Notes: a model not told the origin generated them from the sequence alone. 64,000 nucleotides of DNA from Sandaracinobacteroides saxicola (GCF_014117445.1 NZ_CP059851.1:2232001-2296000), one strand, 5' to 3'. Positions 1 through 11,167 are shown, counted from the stretch's first letter. Program-made: numbers and translations.

Positions 1-13
1 TTATCGACCAATC

Positions 14-577
14 TCAGCCTCGGGCGGTCTTCTTGCGCTCCACGCTGAAGCGCTTCAACTGCTCGATCGGCTCTTCCCAGCCGGGTTTCGCCGCCGCCGC
101 CGCCTGATAATCCTCGAACGCCTGCCGCATGTCGCCGGTCAGTTCATAGGCGACCGCCCGCGTGTAATAGGCGACCTCAGGCCGGGACGGGTTCATCGAC
201 AGGCCCTGGCTCAGCGCCGCGATGGCGTCGCGGTCGCGCCCGCCCTTGTGCAGCAGCGCAATGCCATGGTTGACATAGGCCTCCGCCAGCGAGCCGTCGA
301 CGCGGATCGCCTCGGCATAATCGGCGATCGCGCCATCCAGGTCGCGGCCCTGCATCTTCAATATGCCGCGATTGACCAGCGTCGCGGCGCGGTCCCGCCG
401 GCCCAGCGCCTCTTCCTCCAGCGCCTGCGTGCAAATCTCGATGCTCGTGCGCGTGCTGCGCTTCATCTCCGCCGCCTCGAAACAGCTGCGGCCCATGCCA
501 CCGCCCATCAAGGTCACCGCCGCATGCCCGGGCAGCGCCAGCAGCAACGCGGCCCCCACCATCACCGAACGGATCAT
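14..577 (-). CDS. Secreted tetratricopeptide repeat (TPR) protein
   Basis: A protein of about 187 residues that starts with a hydrophobic export signal (MIRSVMVGAALLLALPGHAA) and then has at least two TPR-like helix pairs in the middle (residues ~75-160, with AEAYVNHGIALLHKG and RPEVAYYTRAVAYELTGD). TPR units hold protein partners, so a periplasmic scaffold role is inferred; no catalytic motif is visible. The ATG at 577 is chosen because a GGGGAGAAA Shine-Dalgarno sequence lies just upstream and the signal peptide follows directly. The specific function is unknown. Confidence 0.8.
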   Translation of the reverse strand: MIRSVMVGAALLLALPGHAAVTLMGGGMGRSCFEAAEMKRSTRTSIEICTQALEEEALGRRDRAATLVNRGILKMQGRDLDGAIADYAEAIRVDGSLAEAYVNHGIALLHKGGRDRDAIAALSQGLSMNPSRPEVAYYTRAVAYELTGDMRQAFEDYQAAAAAKPGWEEPIEQLKRFSVERKKTARG

Positions 578-697
578 GGCTTTCTCCCCTTGCCACTCAC
601 ACCTCATGGTACAATAGCACATCCACGAAGCAAGAAAAGCGTCATCAATCCTCCCGCGCGACGCGCGCGGGCTTGGCCGGACGTCGACGCGGGCGGC

Positions 698-1756
698 CTA
701 TAAAAAATTCACATGCCCCATCTTGCGGCCCTCCGCCGCCTCCGACTTGCCATAGAGGTGCAGCTTCGCCGCGGGGTCCGCCAGCAGCGCCGGCCAGCGG
801 TCCGCCGTGTCGCCCAGCAGATTCTCCATCCGCACCCGCGGCACCCGCATCGTCACCGGCCCCAGCGGCAGGCCGCAGATGGCGCGGACATGCTGCTCGA
901 ACTGGCTGGTCAGCGCGCCGTCCTGCGTCCAGTGGCCGCTGTTGTGCACCCGGGGCGCCATCTCGTTGAACAGCGGGCCCTCGGCGCACGCGAAAAACTC
1001 GCACGCCAGCACACCGACATAGTCCAGCGCGTCGGCGATCCGCACCGTCAGCGCAGTCGCCTCCGCCATGCACGCCGCCACCGCCGCCCCCGCCGGCACA
1101 TGCGATTCGGACAGGATGCCGCCACGGTGCACATTTTCCGCCGCCGGATAATGCACCTCCGCGCCGCCCGGACAGCGCGCGACCAGGATCGAGAATTCCG
1201 CCGCGAACGCCACATAGCCTTCCAGCACGCACGGCGCGCCCGCCACCGCCGCCCATGCCGCCCCGGCCTCGTCGGCAGAACCGATGCGCACCTGGCCCTT
1301 GCCGTCATAGCCCAGCCGCCGCGTCTTCAGGATCGCCGGCGTGCCCACGTCCGCCAGCGCGGCATGCAGGCCGGCAAGCGAATCGACTGCCGCGAACGGC
1401 GCCGGCCGGCCGCCAAGTCCGGCGACGAAGCGTTTCTCGATCATCCGGTCCTGCGCCACCCGCAACGCCGCCACGCCGGGCCGCACCGGTTTCAGCGCCG
1501 CCAGCCGCTCCACCGTCGCCACCGGCACATTCTCGAATTCATAGGTGATGACATCGACCGCCGCCGCAAAGCGGTCCAGCGCCGCCGCATCGTCCCACGC
1601 CGCGCGCGTCACCGCCGCCGCGACATCGCCCGCCACCAGTTCGGCATCGGGTGCATAAACATGCACGCGGTATCCCAGCGGCGCCGCCGCCAGGGCCAGC
1701 ATCCGCCCCAGCTGCCCGCCCCCCAGGATGCCGATGGTCGCACCCGGCAGGATCAA
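698..1756 (-). CDS. purK: 5-(carboxyamino)imidazole ribonucleotide synthase PurK
   Basis: A 352-residue ATP-grasp enzyme of purine biosynthesis. It converts AIR, ATP and bicarbonate to N5-CAIR, the substrate of PurE encoded just upstream. The N-terminal [12 protein letters not shown] motif is the family signature, followed by the ATP-grasp core ([32 protein letters not shown]). The reading frame stays open far upstream, but the protein begins at the TTG at 1756, which overlaps the purE stop codon (TTGA). This makes the pair translationally coupled. Length and motifs are normal for the family. Confidence 0.95.
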   Translation of the reverse strand: MILPGATIGILGGGQLGRMLALAAAPLGYRVHVYAPDAELVAGDVAAAVTRAAWDDAAALDRFAAAVDVITYEFENVPVATVERLAALKPVRPGVAALRVAQDRMIEKRFVAGLGGRPAPFAAVDSLAGLHAALADVGTPAILKTRRLGYDGKGQVRIGSADEAGAAWAAVAGAPCVLEGYVAFAAEFSILVARCPGGAEVHYPAAENVHRGGILSESHVPAGAAVAACMAEATALTVRIADALDYVGVLACEFFACAEGPLFNEMAPRVHNSGHWTQDGALTSQFEQHVRAICGLPLGPVTMRVPRVRMENLLGDTADRWPALLADPAAKLHLYGKSEAAEGRKMGHVNFL

Positions 1757-2253
1757 GCCGCCGGCTCCGCCGCCACGCGCTCGCTCTGCGCCGCGCGCCA
1801 GGCCTCCAGCCGCGTCGCCAGCGCATCGTCCGTGGTCGCCAGCATGGCGGCGGCCAGCAGCGCCGCGTTCACCGCACCGGCCCGACCGATCGCCAGCGTG
1901 CCCACGGGGATGCCCGCCGGCATCTGGACGATCGACAGCAGGCTGTCCATGCCGCCCAGCGCCGCCGATGGCACCGGCACCCCCAGCACCGGCAGGCGGG
2001 TCATGCTGGCGACCATGCCGGGCAGGTGCGCCGCGCCGCCGGCGCCGGCGATCACCACCCTCAGCCCGCGCGCCACCGCGCTTTCGGCATAGTCCACCAG
2101 CCGCCGCGGCGTGCGGTGCGCCGAGACGATCCGCGTCTCGTGCGCGACGCCCAGCGCCGCCAGCGTCTCCGCGGCATGCCGCATCGTCTCCCAGTCGGAC
2201 TGGCTGCCCATGATGATTCCCACCATGCAACCTGCACGCGGTGTCTCGCCCAC
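1753..2253 (-). CDS. purE: 5-(carboxyamino)imidazole ribonucleotide mutase PurE
   Basis: Class I PurE, which moves the carboxyl group of N5-CAIR to give CAIR. The signature [16 protein letters not shown] is at the N-terminus, and later glycine-rich stretches ([18 protein letters not shown]) form the active site. Two starts are possible: GTG at 2253, which has a strong GGAGGG Shine-Dalgarno, and ATG at 2226, which has a weaker one. The GTG start is given, making 166 residues. It is the first gene of the purEK pair and follows the terminator behind sppA. Confidence 0.94.
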   Translation of the reverse strand: MGETPRAGCMVGIIMGSQSDWETMRHAAETLAALGVAHETRIVSAHRTPRRLVDYAESAVARGLRVVIAGAGGAAHLPGMVASMTRLPVLGVPVPSAALGGMDSLLSIVQMPAGIPVGTLAIGRAGAVNAALLAAAMLATTDDALATRLEAWRAAQSERVAAEPAA

Positions 2254-2270
2254 CTAAGCCCTCCGGCCGC

Positions 2271-2301
2271 AAAAAGGCGGCGTAGCGCCGGCGTCGCCGC
2301 C
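2271..2301 (-). terminator. Rho-independent terminator after sppA
   Basis: On the minus strand a GGCGGC...GCCGCC stem (2276-2301) is followed directly by five T residues (2271-2275). It lies between the sppA stop and the purE Shine-Dalgarno, so it should end sppA transcripts and separate the two units. Confidence 0.7.
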
Positions 2302-2314
2302 CGGCAAGCCCCGC

Positions 2315-4180
<1,866 letters not shown>

Positions 4181-4307
4181 GCCAATTCTCCTGCTCTCGC
4201 TTTAGGGTGCCCAAGGCAACCGACGCAAGCGCGGCACATTGACTTTTGCCATCTTGCAGCGTTGAATGGCACTTGAGAGGGGGGCCATCTCACCCGAGGA
4301 TTGCCCT

Positions 4308-5351
4308 GTGTTTGAACGCGAAGACCTGGATGCCGCCGTCGCCGCCGGCGTGCTCGACCGCCGCGCGCGCGATGCGCTTGTCACGTTCGTCGCGCAGCGC
4401 CGCGCCGGAGAGGCCGAGCCCGACGCCGAACGCTTCCGCCTGCTGACCGGCTTCAACGACATTTTCGTCACCATCGCCTGCGGGCTGCTGCTGGCGGCGG
4501 CGGCCTCGCTCGGCAGCAGCGTAGCAGCCGGCTTGGGGGCAGCGGCGGGGGCGGCGCTTGCCTGGGGCCTTGCTGAGTATTTCACGCGTGTCCGCCGCAT
4601 GGCGCTCCCCAGCATCGTGCTGCTGCTCGCCTTCGTCGGCGGCGTATTCTTGGCGACGATGGCCTTCACCAAGCCGCTGTTGGGCGAAGACGGCCCGTCC
4701 GTCGCAGGTGTCGTGCTGGGCAACGCCGGTCCGCCGCTGGTCATCGCCGCGCTCGCCGCGACGCTTGCCGCTGCCCTGCACTGGTGGCGTTTCCGCGTGC
4801 CGATCACCGTCGCCGCCGGCACCGCCGCGCTGGTCGGGCTGGTCGCCTCCGCCGCCGCCGCCGGCCTCGGCATCACCGGCAACCCGCTGCTCGCCATCAT
4901 GCTGGTCTGCGGTCTCGGCGTCTTCGCGCTCGCCATGCAGTATGACATGGCCGACCGGCTGCGCGTGACGCGCAAGACCGACGTCGCCTTCTGGCTGCAC
5001 CTGCTCGCCGCGCCGCTGATCGTCCACCCGATCTTCGCGCTCACCGGCCTCCTGGACCGCACCCCCGCCCCCGGCGGCGCGGTCGTGGTGCTGATCGTCT
5101 ATGCCGGCCTCACCCTGGTGGCGCTGGCGGTCGACCGCCGCGCCCTGCTGGTGTCGGCGCTGATCTATGTGCTCTGGGCGATCCAGGCGCTGTGGGCGGC
5201 CGGGCGCGGCGTGGAGGCCGGCTTCGGCCTGACCGCGCTCACCATCGGCACCTTCCTGGTGCTGCTGTCCGCCGCCTGGGGCCGCATCCGCGGCGCCCTG
5301 GTGCGGCAATTGCCGCCGGCGCTGGCGGAGCGGCTGCCGGTTACCGCGTGA
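4308..5351 (+). CDS. Polytopic inner-membrane protein of unknown function
   Basis: Not recognised with certainty. A short helical N-terminal segment (FEREDLDAAVAAGVLDRRAR) resembles the cytosolic head of DUF2157-like membrane proteins. After it come about ten hydrophobic helices up to the C-terminus. The GTG at 4308 is preferred because GAGG lies about 9 nt upstream. The ATG at 4266 would add 14 residues but has no clear Shine-Dalgarno. Its 3' end overlaps the convergent lipoprotein gene by 11 bp. A transport or envelope role is possible but nothing in the sequence shows it. Confidence 0.75.
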   Translation: MFEREDLDAAVAAGVLDRRARDALVTFVAQRRAGEAEPDAERFRLLTGFNDIFVTIACGLLLAAAASLGSSVAAGLGAAAGAALAWGLAEYFTRVRRMALPSIVLLLAFVGGVFLATMAFTKPLLGEDGPSVAGVVLGNAGPPLVIAALAATLAAALHWWRFRVPITVAAGTAALVGLVASAAAAGLGITGNPLLAIMLVCGLGVFALAMQYDMADRLRVTRKTDVAFWLHLLAAPLIVHPIFALTGLLDRTPAPGGAVVVLIVYAGLTLVALAVDRRALLVSALIYVLWAIQALWAAGRGVEAGFGLTALTIGTFLVLLSAAWGRIRGALVRQLPPALAERLPVTA

Positions 5352-5580
5352 ACGGGGTTACCGCGGCGCTCTGCGTCAGCGGCACGGTCGTCACCGGGCG
5401 GACATCGGCCGGGCTGGTCGCGGGCGGCGGCTTGATCGCCGCCCAGATCGGCTCGCCGCGGCCATCGCGCGGCACTTCCCCGCCGGTGCCCGGCCCGGCG
5501 GCCCGCTGCCCGACATAGAGCGGCGACGGCGCGCACGCCACCAGCGGCAGCAACAGCGCCAGACTCAATAGCTTCCCCAT
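5341..5580 (-). CDS. Small lipoprotein
   Basis: A 79-residue protein with a lipoprotein signal (MGKLLSLALLLPLVAC, lipobox LVAC with Cys16), then a short proline-rich mature part without known domain. It is predicted to be anchored in the outer or inner membrane. The upstream in-frame extension is rejected because this ATG opens directly into the signal peptide. The function is unknown. Confidence 0.65.
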   Translation of the reverse strand: MGKLLSLALLLPLVACAPSPLYVGQRAAGPGTGGEVPRDGRGEPIWAAIKPPPATSPADVRPVTTVPLTQSAAVTPFTR

Positions 5581-5666
5581 CCTCAAACCCTTTTTATGTG
5601 CTTCCGTACCCGACCCCAGTACGGCCCGCTTGCACGCGCCCCCCTGCGACGGCAAGCAAGACTGCG

Positions 5667-6863
5667 ATGAAACGGTGGACTGGCGTGACGGGATTGGCGG
5701 CGCGGGGCGACGGCCTGACCGCCGACGGCCGCTTCGTGCCCGGCGCGCTGCCCGGCGACCAGGTCGGCGACGATGGCGAGATCGCCCGCGGCCCCGGTCA
5801 TGCCACCCCCGCCTGCCACCATTTCGGCCGCTGCGGTGGCTGCCAGCTGCAACATGCCAGCGACGCCGTCTATGCCGATTTCACCGTCGACCGCATCCTG
5901 CGGCCGCTGGCGGCGGTGGGCATCGTTCCGGCAGAGATAATGCCGGTGGCGCTGTCCCCGCCCCACAGCCGCCGCCGCGCCAGCCTGCGCGCGGTGAAAA
6001 GCGGCCGCGAGGTGGCGCTGGGCTTCAATGCGGAGGGGAGCCACGACCTCATCGACCTCGCCGAATGTCCGGTGCTCAACCCTGCGCTGTTCGCCCTGCT
6101 GGCACCGCTGCGCGGGCTGCTGCCGCCGCTGATGCGCGAGCGGCAGACGGTGGGCGTCACCGTCACCCGCGTCGACCAGGGCGTCGACCTGCTGCTCGCC
6201 AACCTCAGCGCCGACGGCCTGCGCGCGCGCGAAGCGCTGACCGCCTTTGCCCAGGCCCACGGCCTCGCCCGGCTTTCGGTGGAGGGGCCGGCTGGCGTGG
6301 AGACCGTGATCGATGCCGGCGCCACCGTGACACTGGGGGGCATTGCCGTCGCCCTGCCGCCGGGTGGTTTCCTGCAGGCCACGGCGCAGGGCGAGGCGGC
6401 ACTGGTTTCGGCGGTGCTGGCGGGCGTCGGCCCGGCCCGCCGCGTCGCCGACCTGTTCGCCGGGGCCGGCACCTTCGCGCTGCCGCTCTCCGCCACCGCC
6501 CATGTGGAGGCCGCCGACGCCGCCGGGCCCGCCATCGAGGCGCTCAAAGCTGCCGCCCGTGCCGCCGGACGCCCGGTGAAGGCCGTGCACCGCGACCTGT
6601 TCCGCCGGCCCTACACTGCCGCCGAGCTGGACTGCTTCGAGGCGCTGGTGATCGACCCGCCGCGCGCCGGCGCCGCCGCGCAGACCGCCGAAATCGCCGC
6701 CAGTGCCGTTCCCCGCGTGATGGCGGTCAGCTGCAACCCCGCCACCTTCGCCCGCGATGCGGAACGGCTGGTGAAATCCGGTTTCACCCTTGGACGGCTG
6801 TGGCCGGTGGCGCAGTTCCGCTGGTCGACGCATGTAGAGCTTGCGGCACTTTTTCTGCGCTGA
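5667..6863 (+). CDS. TrmA/RlmD-family RNA (uracil-C5) methyltransferase
   Basis: A class I SAM-dependent RNA methyltransferase of about 398 residues. Cysteines 50, 56, 59 (ACHHFGRCGGC) and 134 (LAECP) fit the 4Fe-4S cluster of the TrmA/RlmC/RlmD family. The SAM motif RRVADLFAGAGTFALPL and the catalytic loop AVSCNPATFARD are present. The likely substrate is 23S rRNA uridine (RlmD type) or tRNA; the sequence does not settle which. The ATG at 5667 is chosen because it opens the short N-terminal TRAM-like stretch. A CTERM-type secreted protein gene follows after about 210 bp. Confidence 0.88.
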   Translation: MKRWTGVTGLAARGDGLTADGRFVPGALPGDQVGDDGEIARGPGHATPACHHFGRCGGCQLQHASDAVYADFTVDRILRPLAAVGIVPAEIMPVALSPPHSRRRASLRAVKSGREVALGFNAEGSHDLIDLAECPVLNPALFALLAPLRGLLPPLMRERQTVGVTVTRVDQGVDLLLANLSADGLRAREALTAFAQAHGLARLSVEGPAGVETVIDAGATVTLGGIAVALPPGGFLQATAQGEAALVSAVLAGVGPARRVADLFAGAGTFALPLSATAHVEAADAAGPAIEALKAAARAAGRPVKAVHRDLFRRPYTAAELDCFEALVIDPPRAGAAAQTAEIAASAVPRVMAVSCNPATFARDAERLVKSGFTLGRLWPVAQFRWSTHVELAALFLR

Positions 6864-7073
6864 CGGTAGACGCCGCAACCGGTTGTGGGATGATTAATTG
6901 GCATAAGATGCGTCAACATATGCATCCTGTCGCCAGAATTTACAATCTTGGGTTGTGCCGACGATCGATCGCGTTGTTTTTCAAGGCCCTGGCTCGTCGA
7001 GGGCAAGTTGGCACGAAATTTGATTAACAACCATCGTCGGCGTCGTGCCGATTGCAACAACAGGGGTTAAGCG

Positions 7074-7724
7074 ATGCGTAAATTCATGCTCTCCGCTCTT
7101 GTCGCCGCTGCCGCGTTCGCCGCGCCGGCCAGCGCCGTCACCGTGCTGACCTTCGAAGGCCTGGGCAACCTGGCGCCGGTCGGCAACTTCTATGCGCCGA
7201 ACTACATCTTCTCGCCCGCGACGCTGGCGATCGTCGATGCCGATGCCGGCGGATCGGGCAATTTCGCCAACGAACCCAGCCCGAATACCATCATGTTCTT
7301 CCTGGACGCGAACAACGCCATCCTGAACGCGCCGAACGGCTTCACCACCGGCTTCAGCTTCTTCTACTCCTCGTCGACCGCCGCGTCGGTCAACGTCTAT
7401 GACGGGCTGAACGCCACCGGCAACCTGCTCGCGTCGCTCAACCTGACCGCGCAGGGCTTCGACAATTGCAGCGGCGATCCCGGCGGCGCCTTCTGCAACT
7501 GGACGGCCGTCGGCGTGGCCTTCAGCGGCACTGCCCTGTCGATCGACTTCGGCGGCACCGCCAACCAGACCGGGTTCGACAACATCACCTTCGGCTCCGA
7601 CAAGCCGGTGGTGCCGGAACCCGCCACCTGGGCGATGATGATCGTCGGCTTCGGCCTCGTCGGCGCCGCGCTGCGCCGTCGCGCCAAAGGCGCGCCGCAT
7701 CACCGCACCGCCGTCGCCGCCTGA
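7074..7724 (+). CDS. PEP-CTERM sorting-domain secreted protein (PEPxxWA subtype)
   Basis: A 216-residue exported protein. It has a signal peptide (MRKFMLSALVAAAAFAAPASA), a beta-rich middle like the lectin-type domains of this class, and the C-terminal sorting tail VPEPATWAMMIVGFGLVG plus an arginine cluster. In this system an exosortase cleaves at PEP and the protein is displayed or released with exopolysaccharide. No exosortase gene is in this window. An AGGGGTTAAGCG sequence precedes the ATG and a terminator follows 20 bp after the stop, so it is probably monocistronic. Confidence 0.92.
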   Translation: MRKFMLSALVAAAAFAAPASAVTVLTFEGLGNLAPVGNFYAPNYIFSPATLAIVDADAGGSGNFANEPSPNTIMFFLDANNAILNAPNGFTTGFSFFYSSSTAASVNVYDGLNATGNLLASLNLTAQGFDNCSGDPGGAFCNWTAVGVAFSGTALSIDFGGTANQTGFDNITFGSDKPVVPEPATWAMMIVGFGLVGAALRRRAKGAPHHRTAVAA

Positions 7725-7743
7725 GCCAAGGCAGGGACAAGAG

Positions 7744-7773
7744 GGGGCGGGCGCCACGCGTCCGCCCCTTTTT
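7744..7773 (+). terminator. Rho-independent terminator of the PEP-CTERM gene
   Basis: A GGGGCGG stem (7744-7750) pairs with CCGCCCC (7762-7768) and is followed by a run of five T residues. Confidence 0.85.
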
Positions 7774-7832
7774 CATGTCCGGTTGACCCCGCCGCCATCG
7801 CGCGGGAAGATGCCGCGGGAAAGGACAGCGCG

Positions 7833-8459
7833 ATGGCAGCCGGCTCCGAACCCCAGATCGACCCCCGCATCGACGCCTATATCGAACGCGCCGCGCCCTT
7901 CGCGCAGCCGATCCTGCGCCACATCCGCGAAACGCTGCACGCCGCGCTCCCCGGCCTTGCCGAGACCATCAAATGGGGCATGCCCTTCTTCGAACATGGC
8001 GGCAAACCACTCGCCAACATGGCGGCGTTCAAGGGCCACGCCGCCTTCGGCTTCTGGAAACGCGAGGGCGCCGCGCCCGCCGGCGAAAAGGACAATGCCA
8101 TGGGCCAGTTCGGCCGTCTGGCCAGCCTCGCCGACCTGCCGCCCGACGCGGAGATCGGCGCACTGGCCCGCGCCGCCGCCGCGCTGATCGATGCCGGCGC
8201 CACCACCGCCAAATGGCCGAAAACCCGCGCCCCCGCCCCCGCCATGCCCGCCGACCTTGCCGCCGCGCTCGACGCCATGCCCACGGCACGCGCCGCCTTC
8301 GATGGCTTCCCACCCAGCGCGCAACGCGAATATCTCGACTGGGTGACAGAGGCCAAGGCGCCCACCACCCGCGCCCGCCGCATCGAAGCCACCGTCAGCC
8401 AGTGCGCGGAAGGCAAGCGCCGCTACTGGCAGAACCGCGCCCGCGCTCAATCGGCATAG
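7833..8459 (+). CDS. YdeI/OmpD-associated (DUF1801) family protein
   Basis: A 208-residue cytosolic protein. The N-terminal half matches the DUF1801 type (PILRHIRETLHAALPGLAETIKWGMPFF), and the C-terminal part matches the YdeI/OmdA helical domain (FPPSAQREYLDWVTEAKAPTTRARRI). E. coli YdeI is linked to cationic peptide resistance, but the biochemical role of the family is not established. AAAGGA lies upstream of the ATG. The 3' end overlaps the convergent neighbour by 13 bp. Confidence 0.85.
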   Translation: MAAGSEPQIDPRIDAYIERAAPFAQPILRHIRETLHAALPGLAETIKWGMPFFEHGGKPLANMAAFKGHAAFGFWKREGAAPAGEKDNAMGQFGRLASLADLPPDAEIGALARAAAALIDAGATTAKWPKTRAPAPAMPADLAAALDAMPTARAAFDGFPPSAQREYLDWVTEAKAPTTRARRIEATVSQCAEGKRRYWQNRARAQSA

Positions 8460-9505
8460 ACATCATAATCCACCGTCGCCCAGTGCGGCGACGCCAGCAT
8501 CAGCTGGTTCAGCAGCACGCTGTTCACATACTTCGCATCATAATAAAAATCGTCCGGAATCACGTCGGACAGGCGGCAGACCATGCTGTCGTGGATGCCG
8601 AACAGCCCGGTCTGGATCTTCAGCCAGAAATAGTCGGTGTCGGTCGCGGTCGCCAGCGACGCAAGATTGGGAAAAAATGTCGGATATTGGTCCTGCATCG
8701 CCTGTGCGTTGTTCACATTGGTCGCCCTGGTGCGCGCCTGGTTGAGCGATGCGACCAGCCCCGGCAACGGCGCCCGGTTGCTGTTGGCGCGCAGCGCCGC
8801 GCCCTTCAGGATCGGCTTCGGCCACTCCACACCCTCGATCTTCTCGGCCTCCTCCAGCGGCACGCGCAGCCGCAGGTCCTTCTTGGTCTCCAGCTTGCCG
8901 TCGATCTTTCCCATCAGCGCCTTGTCCAGCTTTTCCAGCACGCCGGCATCGCGCAGGAACAGCCGCATCGCCGCCGCCTGGTGGCAGGCCGCCACGAACG
9001 CCGCGCAGGTGATGCCGCGGTTGATGCTCAGCGGCGTCTTCTCGTGCAGCCGCAGCGTCCATTTCATCAGCCGCACCAGTGCGGTCACATCCAGCGGGAT
9101 GGAGGCGATCGACGCGGTCTGCATCATCGCCGAAAAACGGTTCGCGCGCAGTTCCTTGGTCAGGCTCTGCTTCGATCCCGGCGTGCTGCCATAGGGCGTG
9201 CTGGCCAGGTCCTTCTGCCCGATGGTGCGGTCCGTCGCCCACACTTTCGCCGCTTCGGACGCCGCCTTGCCCAATTCCCCGCCGCGCCGGGCACGGCGAT
9301 ATTTCGGCATCTCGGCATAGCCGCCGAACCCCTCGATGATCACGCCGTCATTGGCGGCATGGACGAACGCCGGCTCGCGAGAGGGCGAATGCGCGCCTTC
9401 CAGATACACCGTCATGTGCAGCGGGCGCTTGTCCGCCCCCGGCACATAGGTGATGATGATGTCCCCGGTCTGAAACCCCGCCCGCGCCCCCAGCAATGCC
9501 GCCAT
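8447..9505 (-). CDS. Putative permuted papain-like (YiiX/NlpC-P60-type) cysteine hydrolase
   Basis: A 352-residue protein without a signal peptide, not assigned with certainty. The N-terminus (FQTGDIIITYVPG, then HMTVYLEG) and a later Cys (INRGITCAAFVAACHQAA) resemble circularly permuted papain-like amidases. In those the His strand comes first and a CxxFVxxC helix carries the nucleophile. About 150 further residues at the C-terminus are not recognised. A strong GGGAGGTGAGGC Shine-Dalgarno precedes the ATG, and a 26-bp palindrome lies upstream of it. The target could be peptide or lipid amide bonds. Confidence 0.6.
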   Translation of the reverse strand: MAALLGARAGFQTGDIIITYVPGADKRPLHMTVYLEGAHSPSREPAFVHAANDGVIIEGFGGYAEMPKYRRARRGGELGKAASEAAKVWATDRTIGQKDLASTPYGSTPGSKQSLTKELRANRFSAMMQTASIASIPLDVTALVRLMKWTLRLHEKTPLSINRGITCAAFVAACHQAAAMRLFLRDAGVLEKLDKALMGKIDGKLETKKDLRLRVPLEEAEKIEGVEWPKPILKGAALRANSNRAPLPGLVASLNQARTRATNVNNAQAMQDQYPTFFPNLASLATATDTDYFWLKIQTGLFGIHDSMVCRLSDVIPDDFYYDAKYVNSVLLNQLMLASPHWATVDYDVYAD

Positions 9506-9530
9506 GCCTCACCTCCCGCGACTCGACCCC

Positions 9531-9556
9531 GCGCCACAATGTTAACATCGTGGCGC
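9531..9556. promoter_or_regulatory. 26-bp inverted repeat, possible operator
   Basis: GCGCCAC-a-ATGTTAACAT-c-GTGGCGC reads as an almost perfect palindrome 26-51 bp upstream of the start of the papain-like gene. The position fits an operator for a dimeric repressor. No such repressor gene lies next to it. Confidence 0.5.
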
Positions 9557-9604
9557 GCTGTTGGCAGGGGTTGCCGTATGACTGGGGCCGGCGCCCCACT
9601 CCCA

Positions 9605-10048
9605 TCAGATCAGCGATGACCCGCCCCTCGAATACAGATCCTGGGTCAGGCAGGTGCGCAATGCAGTACTCGCCTCTTGCCCGACAGTATAATCATGGTC
9701 GCTGACCAGATCGTCGTGGCGTGTTTCATCTGCCGACAGCTTGTCAAGGACAGACTGGAAAAACAGATATGCGGCCTGCGTCTTGCCGACCATGTACAAC
9801 CCGCCGCCTTCCTCGAAATACCATGTGCGCAGCTCTACCATGCGTTTGGCGACCTGCTCATGGCGTAGCGTCCGGTCGCGCGGGTACAGCGGAAAAATGC
9901 CCGTCAATCGCCAAAGCGTCAGATAGAGCTCCGTCCGCTTGGCCAGCAGGCCGTCATCGATCCGCGCTCGCCGGTCGAGCCACGCCTTGCCGACGCCGCC
10001 GACAAAGCCGGCGACGATTCCGATGAACGCAACAAAAAGCTCCGACAT
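9605..10048 (-). CDS. Hypothetical protein with one N-terminal membrane helix
   Basis: A 147-residue protein that begins with a membrane segment (MSELFVAFIGIVAGFVGG), followed by a soluble, mostly helical part rich in Arg, Tyr and Leu. No known domain is recognised. The ATG at 10048 is favoured over an upstream extension because it opens the membrane helix and follows a GGGGGG-containing stretch. Base composition is less GC-rich than in the neighbours, which may point to recent acquisition. Confidence 0.6.
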   Translation of the reverse strand: MSELFVAFIGIVAGFVGGVGKAWLDRRARIDDGLLAKRTELYLTLWRLTGIFPLYPRDRTLRHEQVAKRMVELRTWYFEEGGGLYMVGKTQAAYLFFQSVLDKLSADETRHDDLVSDHDYTVGQEASTALRTCLTQDLYSRGGSSLI

Positions 10049-10098
10049 GATGCGCAATCCCCCCGCGAAGGTGGAAAGGTTACACCATGTGGCCGGCT

Positions 10099-11148
10099 TC
10101 AGCCAAACAGCTTCGCCCAGCCGCGCTTCGGCCGGTCCTTCCAGTGGCCACGGTGCCAGGCATCGCTTGCCAGCAGCGGCATCACGCTGCCGGCTTCGGC
10201 AAACACCATCTGCTCGTGCACCGTCTGCACCTTGCCCCAGCTCGCCGCCTCCTGAAGGGTGGAGCTGCTGCACGCCCCGTCGCGCGTGTCCGCCACCGTG
10301 ATCTGCACCGCATATTTGTGCATCTCGACATCATGGTGCCCCAGGATCTCGGCGCACACCACCGTATCCTGGATGAAGTTCTTCGGCACCCCGCCGCCGA
10401 TCATCAGCAGGCCGGTCGGCCCCGCCTTGATCTTGATGTCGGTCAGCTCGCGGAAATCGGCGATGGCGTCCAGCACCATATAGGGTGCGCCGGCCTTCAT
10501 CCGGTCCACCTGATGCTTCACCAGCCCGAACCCCGCGGAGGAATCCACGAACGCCGGGCAGAAGGTCGGCACGTCATGCTCATAGGCGAGCTTGACCAGC
10601 GAATTGTCCTTCTTGCCATGCTCGGCCAGATATTTCCCCATCTCGCGGATGAAGGCGCGGCTGGAATAGGCCTTCGGTTCCAGGCTGTTGGCGATCTCGC
10701 CGATGGTATGGTCGCAGTCCTGCAACTGCTCCTCATCGATATAGGTATCATAGATGCGATCGATGTAGAGCGAGCGCAGCGTGTTGTCGTTGGGGATTTC
10801 CAGCGCCTGGTAATGTTTGTGGCCCAGCCCCTCGAAGAAATCCATGTCGACGATGCTGGCGCCGGTCGCCACCACGGCATCGACCATGTTGGAACGGATC
10901 AGCTCGGCATAAAGGTCCATGCAGCCGCCCGCGGACGTGCTGCCGGCGATCACCAGGAAGATGGTGCAGTCCCTGTCGGCCAGCATCTGGTTGTAGATGC
11001 CGGTCGCGCGCGCCAGGTCGCGGCTGGTGAAGCTCATGTTCGCCATCTGGTCGATGATCGGCCGCGCGTCGAAGCTGGTGATGTCGATATGCTCGACGGT
11101 CTTGGACAGCAGCTCCGCCTTGCGCTGCTGGTCGATCTGTTCGCTCAT
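10099..11148 (-). CDS. Deoxyhypusine synthase-family enzyme (probable homospermidine or related polyamine synthase)
   Basis: A 349-residue member of the deoxyhypusine synthase fold family, with an NAD-binding region (LVIAGSTSAGG, TGASIVDMD) and the active-site lysine Lys256 in GGGVPKNFI. In eukaryotes this lysine carries the aminobutyl group for eIF5A; bacteria lack eIF5A. Bacterial homologues are thought to move the aminobutyl group between small polyamines, for example to make homospermidine. The partner gene upstream encodes a PLP decarboxylase, which supports a polyamine role. The ATG at 11148 is chosen because GGAGAG lies 5-8 nt upstream. Confidence 0.85.
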   Translation of the reverse strand: MSEQIDQQRKAELLSKTVEHIDITSFDARPIIDQMANMSFTSRDLARATGIYNQMLADRDCTIFLVIAGSTSAGGCMDLYAELIRSNMVDAVVATGASIVDMDFFEGLGHKHYQALEIPNDNTLRSLYIDRIYDTYIDEEQLQDCDHTIGEIANSLEPKAYSSRAFIREMGKYLAEHGKKDNSLVKLAYEHDVPTFCPAFVDSSAGFGLVKHQVDRMKAGAPYMVLDAIADFRELTDIKIKAGPTGLLMIGGGVPKNFIQDTVVCAEILGHHDVEMHKYAVQITVADTRDGACSSSTLQEAASWGKVQTVHEQMVFAEAGSVMPLLASDAWHRGHWKDRPKRGWAKLFG

Positions 11149-11167
11149 GATGCTCTCCATAAAGGAA

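Noticed and set aside
698-2272. Apparent 524-codon purK with a long N-terminal extension
   Set aside because: The extra part is a shadow of purE in another frame; the ATP-grasp protein starts at the TTG that overlaps the purE stop.
6864-7073. Small RNA or riboswitch in the 210-bp gap before the PEP-CTERM gene
   Set aside because: AT-rich with a weak imperfect palindrome (GATGCG...GCATC) but no recognisable aptamer or terminator/antiterminator pair; most likely just the promoter region.
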